IMG/VR virus record: IMGVR_UViG_3300021363_000024
Coordinates: 1 to 20,797 of that record
Strand: one strand, 5' to 3'
Origin: a virus
DNA: 20,797 nt
Below are positions 15,909-20,797 of the stretch, piece after piece. The number at the start of each line of letters is the position of its first letter. The first letter of the stretch is position 1. The notes beneath the pieces are model-generated. The model saw only the letters and a program-made list of their open reading frames with translations, was not told the DNA's origin and searched no databases. The position numbers were made by a program, and so were the translations under genes.

Positions 15909-15950
15909 CAAGAAGTCGAACCCGATGGCGGGTTCCAAAAAGGCGAGAAC

Positions 15951-16367
15951 ATGCAAACCCCCTTCGAGTACCGATCCTACGAAGTCGCCAGCGAAGATGG
16001 CCGCTACTGCGCCAAATCCTTGGACGGGGAGAGCTGCGACCTTCAATCCAGATACCTCTTACGCGTGCTGCGCGCAGTTGACGTCCTCTGGACCTCGATC
16101 GAACTCTCTGTCGTCCCGACATGGTTCGCCACCTGGATGAACAACCCGACTCCATCAATCGATCTCGACGCTGCTATGGTCGATATGGGTGAAGCCGAAC
16201 ACCATCGCGAAACCCGGGACGACTTCCAGGATATGATTTCCATCCTGAAATTCCCGATCTCTCCGCTCGCTCTGGTTCGCAAGGCTGCAACGGCAGCTTC
16301 TGCCGCCGCGGTCTGCTTGATGACCGACGTCTCCTCCATGGGGGTCATCGAACTATTTGCGGCGTGA
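15951..16367 (+). CDS. Hypothetical protein, 138 aa
   Basis: Not recognised. ATG 15951 follows AAGGCGAG; the start itself is ATGCAAAC, another copy of the regional motif. Codon use is GC3-rich, like a real gene. The N-terminus MQTPFEYRSYEVASEDGRYCAKSLDG is polar; a Trp-rich helix (VLWTSIELSVVPTWFATWM) and an Ala-rich C-terminal stretch (KAATAASAAAVCLM) follow. No signal peptide is clear. It is alone on the plus strand, divergent from the early operon, and overlaps the end of the DUF4326-SLOG gene by 23 nt tail to tail. Placement opposite the early operon with shared repeats could suit a regulator, but no helix-turn-helix is visible. Confidence 0.6.
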   Translation: MQTPFEYRSYEVASEDGRYCAKSLDGESCDLQSRYLLRVLRAVDVLWTSIELSVVPTWFATWMNNPTPSIDLDAAMVDMGEAEHHRETRDDFQDMISILKFPISPLALVRKAATAASAAAVCLMTDVSSMGVIELFAA

Positions 16368-17004
16368 TCCCGTACTCAAGGCATCGCGTCGTCATATCCA
16401 GCGTCCCTTTGCCCATCGGCATGCTCGGAAAGCCAATGGCGCCATCCGGGCAACCATCCCTCAGCATTTGCTCATTTCGAAAAGGACCAGCCGCGGCATC
16501 GTAAAGCTTGCCGCGCCTGTTTCGTTTTACCACCGCACCGGGACGCTCTACGTTGTCCCAATCTGCCGGATAGGGATCAACGAAGATCCCACGGCTCTCA
16601 GCCCACAGGCGAGCCAGCCTGTCAGCTCCTGACGCCTCACCCTCGATGATCACTGTGATCGGATCGCGCTCATGGGCGGCGTCCAGGACGTCGTGCAGCC
16701 GTCTTCTATCGTCATAGGCGCGTCCGCCGTACACCAGCATGCGCCGGCCGAGCGCGGCCACAGCCTCGATCAGCGGATTGCCGTGACACGGAGCCGGGTA
16801 GCATGAGCACACGACCGACAGCCCGATCAGGGGACGAAGATCCAGGTGCGGCAGCTGCTCGCACTTGAAGCGCTCGATCGCTTCCAGGCGCGGCATCTCC
16901 GGCGTGATCGGAAACTTGTTTCCCCACGGCGTGCCTCGCCCGATGTAGACCGCACCCGGAGGCGCGTCCTTGTGGTAGCGGTTATAGACCCTCGGTTTCG
17001 CCAT
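16345..17004 (-). CDS. DUF4326-SLOG (DUF2493) fusion protein
   Basis: ATG 17004 is chosen for its GAGGAA ribosome site; an upstream ATG at 17043 overlaps the integrase end and is weaker. 219 aa. Residues 1-82: DUF4326, with VYNRYHKDAPPGAVYIGRGTPWGNKF, AIERF and the VCSCYPAPCHGNPLIE end (Cys-rich, C-x-C then CHG). Residues ~87-215: SLOG/YspA-type Rossmann domain, with MLVYGGRAYDDRRRLHDVLD, VIIEGEASGADRLARLWAE, YPADWD, FRNEQMLRDG and a GTLDM segment. SLOG domains bind nucleotides or nucleotide-derived ligands, and DUF4326 is frequent in phages, so a nucleotide-processing or sensing role is plausible. It lies 22 nt after the integrase on the same strand. Confidence 0.85.
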   Translation of the reverse strand: MAKPRVYNRYHKDAPPGAVYIGRGTPWGNKFPITPEMPRLEAIERFKCEQLPHLDLRPLIGLSVVCSCYPAPCHGNPLIEAVAALGRRMLVYGGRAYDDRRRLHDVLDAAHERDPITVIIEGEASGADRLARLWAESRGIFVDPYPADWDNVERPGAVVKRNRRGKLYDAAAGPFRNEQMLRDGCPDGAIGFPSMPMGKGTLDMTTRCLEYGITPQIVR

Positions 17005-17026
17005 CAGATGTTCCTCGACAGCCAGT

Positions 17027-18271
17027 TCATTTTTTCTTTCCAATAATCCGTCGCAGTTCGGTCCCCAGGATCTGGGTGACCGCCGTCTTCTCGTCGAGCA
17101 TGTCGTATTTGTCGTAGATGTCGGTGACGTCGCCCTCGATATGATCGAGCAACGCCTTCACGTCCGGTCGAGGTGCCTTGCCGCGTCGCGCCACGGTGGC
17201 CGCTGTCCGCCGCAGGTCGTGCGGAGTGAAATGCTCCATCTTCAGGAAGGTTCGAATACCGATCCGCTTCTCGCTCTTTTTGTCGTTAAGGGCGCGAGAG
17301 AGCGAGGCTCGGAGGATCGAGTCATTGTTGGCGCCGTACCGCGACGGGAAGACGACCTTCTGTTCCTTGCTCTTGATCGATTGGCTGATCACGGAGACCG
17401 CAAGGTCCGACAGCGGCACGATCACCTCCCGGCGCCCCTTCACCCGTTCCTTCGGCATGAGGTACTGCGGATCCTGCTTCTTGAAGTTCAGCAGTTCGTC
17501 GGTCCGCGCATAGGCCGCTTGGTAGGGGCGGACCATCGTGGTCAGGATCATCTTGAGGGCGAGGGCGGTCTGCCGATCGGCCGGCAACTCCGGATCGTCC
17601 AATCCCCACCAGAGAGTCTTGATCTCGTCGTCGTCGAGCACGCGATCCCGCGTGATCTCTTTGCCACCACGGCGAGCCAGTCCCTGGATCGGGTTCTTGG
17701 GGACGTATTTCCGGCCGGGCTGCTTCGCCCACTCGAACATCTTGTGGAGCACAGACTGTGTCCGGTTGGCGCTCACCGGCGCTCCGTCAGCAATCTCGTC
17801 CAGGACATCGGCGATGTCATCGTCCGTGACATCCTTGGCCAGCATCCACCCGAGGGCGGCGCGCACCGGCTTGAGGTAGCCCTCGTCATTCTTCCAGGAT
17901 GACTTGGTCGGGATGGCGTACTCGTCCATGTAACGCTGACACAGGTCTTCGAAGCTGATGTCCTCGCCCTTGGCGAACTGCCGGCGCTCCTTCCGCTTCT
18001 CGGCGCGCGGGTCCTTGTCCTCGGTGATCAGGGCGCGCTTGGCATCGGCATCCGTCCGGGCCTTGGCGTAGGTGAGGTCGGGGTATTTGCCGAGCGTCAC
18101 CGTGACGGTCTTGTTCATCAGGGGCGACCAATAGACGAACGCGAAGGATTTGCTTCCGCTCTTGGTCACGCGTAAAACCAACCCCTGACAGGAGCTGTCG
18201 ACGATACTAACCCGGTCTTTCCCGGGTGGACATTTCGCAGCTTTGATCGAGGTGTCTGAAAGTTTGGGCAT
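17027..18271 (-). CDS. int: Tyrosine-recombinase integrase (P4/DUF4102 type)
   Basis: ATG 18271 is preferred: the protein then begins MPKLSDTSIKAAK, the standard start of the DUF4102 arm-binding domain, with GGAT as ribosome site. A longer frame to 18418 adds 49 unlikely residues. 414 aa. Residues ~1-90 are arm-type DNA binding, ~105-200 core binding with SFEDLCQRYMDEY, and ~215-410 catalytic. Catalytic residues visible: Arg 248 (TTMVRPYQ), His 351 and Arg 354 (PHDLRRTAATVARRG), His 377 (LLDH) and Tyr 386 (TDIYDKYD). It inserts and excises the prophage at a tRNA 3' end, and such an end lies about 170 nt upstream of its start. Confidence 0.93.
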   Translation of the reverse strand: MPKLSDTSIKAAKCPPGKDRVSIVDSSCQGLVLRVTKSGSKSFAFVYWSPLMNKTVTVTLGKYPDLTYAKARTDADAKRALITEDKDPRAEKRKERRQFAKGEDISFEDLCQRYMDEYAIPTKSSWKNDEGYLKPVRAALGWMLAKDVTDDDIADVLDEIADGAPVSANRTQSVLHKMFEWAKQPGRKYVPKNPIQGLARRGGKEITRDRVLDDDEIKTLWWGLDDPELPADRQTALALKMILTTMVRPYQAAYARTDELLNFKKQDPQYLMPKERVKGRREVIVPLSDLAVSVISQSIKSKEQKVVFPSRYGANNDSILRASLSRALNDKKSEKRIGIRTFLKMEHFTPHDLRRTAATVARRGKAPRPDVKALLDHIEGDVTDIYDKYDMLDEKTAVTQILGTELRRIIGKKK

Positions 18272-18437
18272 TGAATATCCTTTGGGTGCGGATGCCATAT
18301 GCGGCCTTGTCCCGGGACAAGGAAATGGCTCAACACCCTGAAACGAGGGGAAACGGGTAGGAACGGAAAATGACTGATAAATAAGGAGAAGTGGTGTTTC
18401 AGGAGGTTTCAGGAACACACATAAGTGCTAGTTTTTC

Positions 18438-18486
18438 CAGTCTGGGAGACTAGGGGTCGGAGGTTCAAATCCTCTCGCTCCGACCA
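18438..18486 (+). other. attR: 3' portion of tRNA-Pro
   Basis: From about AGTCTGGGAG (anticodon loop, GGG) through the T-arm GGAGG-TTCAAAT-CCTCT to CGCTCCG, A and CCA at 18484-18486. No matching 5' half (a CGGAGCG acceptor strand and D-arm) precedes it; instead integrase-side sequence does. The 5' side of the anticodon stem reads CCAGT against ACTAG, so identity to the tRNA likely starts near 18438. This is the product expected at the element's right end after insertion into a tRNA; the intact tRNA-Pro should lie at the left end, outside the window. Confidence 0.8.
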
Positions 18487-18511
18487 TTTAACCAAATAAA
18501 ATCAAACGTTT

Positions 18512-18539
18512 AAGCCGGCCGATTTGAGGCCGGCTTTTT
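18512..18539 (+). terminator. Rho-independent terminator of tRNA-Pro
   Basis: AAGCCGGCC, loop GATTTGA, GGCCGGCTT plus further T. A 7-9-bp stem about 26 nt past the tRNA 3' end. It marks ordinary sequence downstream of the tRNA gene. Confidence 0.85.
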
Positions 18540-18550
18540 CATACGCAAGC

Positions 18551-18572
18551 CGTGTAGGCACCGTGTAGGCAC
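18551..18572 (+). repeat. 11-bp tandem repeat, two copies
   Basis: CGTGTAGGCAC occurs twice back to back, about 65 nt beyond the att site. CCGTGTAGGC also occurs once near 13651. Tandem short repeats near att sites can be integrase arm sites, but these lie on the host side of attR, so the meaning is unclear. Confidence 0.6.
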
Positions 18573-18630
18573 GGACGGAGATTGGCGACCGGACAGCGCT
18601 CCCGGGGCCTATGAGACAGGAACTGCTCGA

Positions 18631-19470
18631 ATGACGACTGATCGCTTTGCCTACGAAGCTTCAAGATGGTCCGCGGGGCAACCGGACCAAGCCAAACGCT
18701 GGTTCGATGAACTTGAATTGACCGGTCCCCAGAACGTCCGGGCGAGGCTGGCGCAGACGGACGCTGGTTCTGCCGGATCGATTGCGATCGGGGCGATGCA
18801 AATGACGATCGGCTTCACGCAAGAGTGGCTAGCTTGGCACGATCGCCAGCAGGAGGCCGCGGAGGCCAAGCGGCACAAGAAGCACTGGCTCGACTGGGCA
18901 GGGTGGGTGGTTGCGGTGGTATCACTCGGCATTACTGCGTTCGCGACCTACCGCACCGTCCTTTTTCAACGCGACGACATTCGGCTTGTTATGGGTAATG
19001 CTCTGACGGTGACACGCGACAAGAAGGATTTGCTGCTAGCGCAGGATCAGGAGTTCACGTTCATCAATTCGGGAAACCGCCAAGCCGTCATCAGCGAAAT
19101 CTACGGCGAGTTGGTACTGGTCACCGATCCGAACGCCAAGTGCGATGGCCGCTTCGCAAAATCCATCATTCTCAATCCAACCCAAATAGTCCTGAAGCCG
19201 GGCGACATTCTGCCTCTGCGGGCAAAGGTGGTTCAGCAATATCCTTGGGAGAAAGACAAGGATGGGCTTCGTTTCCGCCAGACCACCGAAGAACAGGGTT
19301 CGCATTATCTCGTCTGCCTACACCTTTACGTCACCACGCCCGAAAGTTCATCCGTCAAGTCGGTGCAGCCACTCTATTCGGTCTCGCCCGGCGACGGACC
19401 GCCTTCAGAATTGTTCCGTAAGGATGAACCGCTGAACGTGATCCAACGGACGCGTTTGGGCTTTGGCTGA
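18631..19470 (+). CDS. One-pass membrane protein of unknown function
   Basis: 279 aa from ATG 18631, after an AGGA ribosome site. The N-terminal ~85 residues are soluble and charged, ending in a basic patch (KRHKKH). A single membrane segment lies at about 88-112 (WAGWVVAVVSLGITAFATY). The C-terminal ~165 residues form a beta-rich domain (FTFINSGNRQAVISEIYGELVLV ... ILKPGD-LPLRAKVV ... HYLVCLHLYVTTP), which reads like a periplasmic or cytoplasmic Ig-type sandwich. The NSGNRQAVISEI segment resembles proteins with an N-x-G-N-R strand seen in small membrane proteins of genomic islands. Outside the prophage, 57 nt before the HEPN-like gene. Function unknown. Confidence 0.75.
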   Translation: MTTDRFAYEASRWSAGQPDQAKRWFDELELTGPQNVRARLAQTDAGSAGSIAIGAMQMTIGFTQEWLAWHDRQQEAAEAKRHKKHWLDWAGWVVAVVSLGITAFATYRTVLFQRDDIRLVMGNALTVTRDKKDLLLAQDQEFTFINSGNRQAVISEIYGELVLVTDPNAKCDGRFAKSIILNPTQIVLKPGDILPLRAKVVQQYPWEKDKDGLRFRQTTEEQGSHYLVCLHLYVTTPESSSVKSVQPLYSVSPGDGPPSELFRKDEPLNVIQRTRLGFG

Positions 19471-19527
19471 CGTCCTTCAGGATGAACGGATGGAAATCGA
19501 ACGCCGCGTCTTCAGGGGCGCCACCGC

Positions 19528-19971
19528 ATGGGTCGCCTAAGACCAAAAGATAATCCGCGGCGCCGCTTCCGCGGCCCGCGGCTGCCCGTCGATCCGCTCA
19601 CGCTGACGCTGGCGCAGGCCGCCACACGACAGGTCGACGCGGCGATCGACGCCTTGGAACGCGGCAAGTTCGATATTGCCCTGACGCTCGCCGGCGCGGC
19701 CGAAGGGATGATAAAGCGCGAGGGCAACCATCTGTTTGCCGGTCTGCGCGACAATCCCCGCGCTAAAGAGAAGTTTGCCGCGAAGAAGAACTGGATTGTC
19801 ATGCTCAATCGAGAGCGCGACTGGCTGAAGCACGGCGGCGACGATGCGATGGAAATCGAATGCTTCGACGTCGCCATGATGATCGCAAGGGCGGCGTCTA
19901 AACTGGAGGTCTGGACCCCGAAAATGGAGGACTTCCGAACTTGGTTTATGGCCAATCTAGATAACTTCTGA
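19528..19971 (+). CDS. HEPN-like small protein
   Basis: A 147-aa helical protein. After a basic N-terminus (PRRRFRGPRLP), helices run from ~25 to 140. Residues ~35-62, QVDAAIDALERGKFDIALTLAGAAEGM, look like the first HEPN helices. NRERDWLKHGG at ~94-104 contains R97-x4-H102, the R-x4-6-H motif of HEPN RNases. The end (SKLEVWTPKMEDFRTWFMANLDNF) is a conserved-looking helix. HEPN proteins cut RNA in toxin-antitoxin and phage-defence systems, often with a partner. The preceding membrane protein, 57 nt upstream on the same strand, could be one. Family and activity are inferred from motif and helix pattern only. Confidence 0.7.
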   Translation: MGRLRPKDNPRRRFRGPRLPVDPLTLTLAQAATRQVDAAIDALERGKFDIALTLAGAAEGMIKREGNHLFAGLRDNPRAKEKFAAKKNWIVMLNRERDWLKHGGDDAMEIECFDVAMMIARAASKLEVWTPKMEDFRTWFMANLDNF

Positions 19972-20287
19972 TTGCTGGTAGGGTGCCGCCGCCCCGCCAG
20001 CACCGGCGCGCGATCGTATCGACGAAGCAACGCTTCCCAAGAGACCCGGGCCGGTAAGCGGTCCGCAAAACCCTCTCTGCGGTCCATTCGACATGCAGGA
20101 CCGTCTTGCCGAGAAACCGCACGTCAAGCGTCGACGTCCGGTCTTCGTCGTCGATCAATCGCGAAAGCGTCAAGCGGAATTCGTTGTGACGGACTTCCGA
20201 CAGGCGCCAGCGGTCGCCGGCGCGATCGACAGTGCAACGCCCTCCGCACCGACGAATGATGGCCCTGCGCCAGTGCGCTAACTGCCC
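19946..20287 (-). pseudogene. Possible degraded coding fragment
   Basis: The minus frame is open from 20287 to 19946 but has no ATG; a TTG at 20173 is possible. The C-terminal part (LTLSRLIDDEDRTSTLDVRFLGKTVLHVEW) looks like real protein. A neighbouring frame begins with ATG at 20327 (MTAMTNDDRTERMRAVSALAQGH), so a frameshift between them could explain both. It overlaps the end of the HEPN-like gene. The 19972-20409 interval holds no other supported gene. Confidence 0.25.
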
Positions 20288-20409
20288 TCATCCGTTCGGT
20301 GCGATCGTCGTTGGTCATCGCGGTCATAGTCTTGCCCCGACAGCAAAGCGGCGGCCGAAGCCGCCGCCGTTGTCGTCATAGTGCAGCGAAGGCGCCAGAT
20401 CGCGGCGGA

Positions 20410-20604
20410 TCAGGTTTTCGCTATCGGGATGACGGCTGCGGCTTGGCCGACGATCACGCATCGCGTCGTCCACGTGCCGTCTGAGCGATGCCCTTCGTTG
20501 ACGACGCGCAAGATGACATCCACAAAGTTAGTATCAGCACGTTTCGACCGTGGCCGACGCGTCCAAGGCCCTTTTATGATATTATCGGCATTAGCTTGCT
20601 TCAT
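20410..20604 (-). CDS. Small hypothetical protein, 64 aa
   Basis: ATG 20604 is preceded by GGGGAT about 5 nt upstream. The sequence begins MKQANADNIIKGPW, then a basic stretch (RRPRSKRA) and TNFVDVILRVVNEGHRSDGTW, which reads like a short beta-helix domain. No family is recognised. It is the only convincing frame near the contig's right end. Possible upstream sequence exists but the promoter is not clear. Confidence 0.45.
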   Translation of the reverse strand: MKQANADNIIKGPWTRRPRSKRADTNFVDVILRVVNEGHRSDGTWTTRCVIVGQAAAVIPIAKT

Positions 20605-20787
20605 GGCTTATCCCCATTGTTGCAGGTCAGGGCCGTCGGCAGCGCGAACTGCCGGCGGCCCGTTCAGCATAGGCAAAAGTGCGAGCGGGAAACAAGTCCG
20701 GGCCAATTCCCGGCAATGTACAGGAGAATTCCCGCCGATCGTTCCCGGATAACGGGCCGCGCGGGCTGTTGCTGAGATTGAATCTTT

Positions 20788-20797
20788 GGGGGGGGGG
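20788..20797 (+). other. Poly-G end of contig
   Basis: Ten consecutive G at the very end. Terminal poly-G runs are a known artefact of two-colour sequencing chemistry, so these bases are probably not genomic. Confidence 0.7.

Noticed and set aside
18271-18418. 49-residue N-terminal extension of the integrase
   Set aside because: The family starts at MPKL; the extra part has no homology pattern and overlaps the likely control and att region.
1-20797. CRISPR array, insertion sequence or rRNA
   Set aside because: No regularly spaced repeats, transposase or rRNA signatures were seen on either strand.

Overview
The window looks like one assembled contig from a GC-rich alphaproteobacterium. A Rhizobiales-type host is likely from codon choice, the P4/DUF4102-type integrase and the phage gene families, but the species cannot be named. 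It holds most of a prophage with a P2/Mu-like contractile tail, the prophage's integrase end, and about 2.3 kb of flanking DNA. The last ten bases are all G, which looks like a sequencing artefact at a contig end.

Positions 1-10760 are the late tail region, all on the + strand. In order: baseplate spike V (5' end cut by the window), a small protein, baseplate wedge W (gp25-like), baseplate J, tail protein I, then a host-recognition cassette bracketed by two hairpin terminators (a 756-aa appendage protein, a 55-aa protein, a tail fibre, a Gly-rich tip-like protein and a DUF4376 protein), then the tail sheath with an inserted repeat domain, and the start of the tail tube gene.

At about 10739-10753 the tube gene stops abruptly. 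The sequence continues, in another frame, as the last third of an SF2 helicase (motif VI QLVGRMVR) of the restriction/defence type. The rest of the tube, the tape measure and the remaining tail genes are absent, as is the ATPase half of the helicase. This is a large deletion, a recombination junction or an assembly chimera. As it stands the prophage cannot build a tail.

Positions 12249-18486 are the early/integration side, mostly on the - strand: a uracil-DNA-glycosylase-like protein, an intact tRNA-Ser(CGA), then an overlapping operon (AT-hook-like protein, HNH-AP2 endonuclease, dCMP deaminase, zinc-ribbon protein). A compact divergent control region with repeated TGCAAACG motifs lies upstream of it. 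Beyond are a 138-aa unknown gene on the + strand, a DUF4326-SLOG fusion, and a tyrosine integrase next to the 3' end of a tRNA-Pro, which is the likely attR. The dCMP deaminase carries an in-frame TGA exactly where the family has a conserved Trp.

Positions 18487-20797 are outside the prophage: a terminator, a one-TM membrane protein, a HEPN-like small protein, a stretch with only degraded coding signal, and one small minus-strand gene. No single wholly new system is evident. The most notable items are the tube/helicase junction, the nonsense dCMP deaminase, the divergent operator region, the decorated sheath, the DUF4326-SLOG fusion and the membrane/HEPN-like pair next to the att site.
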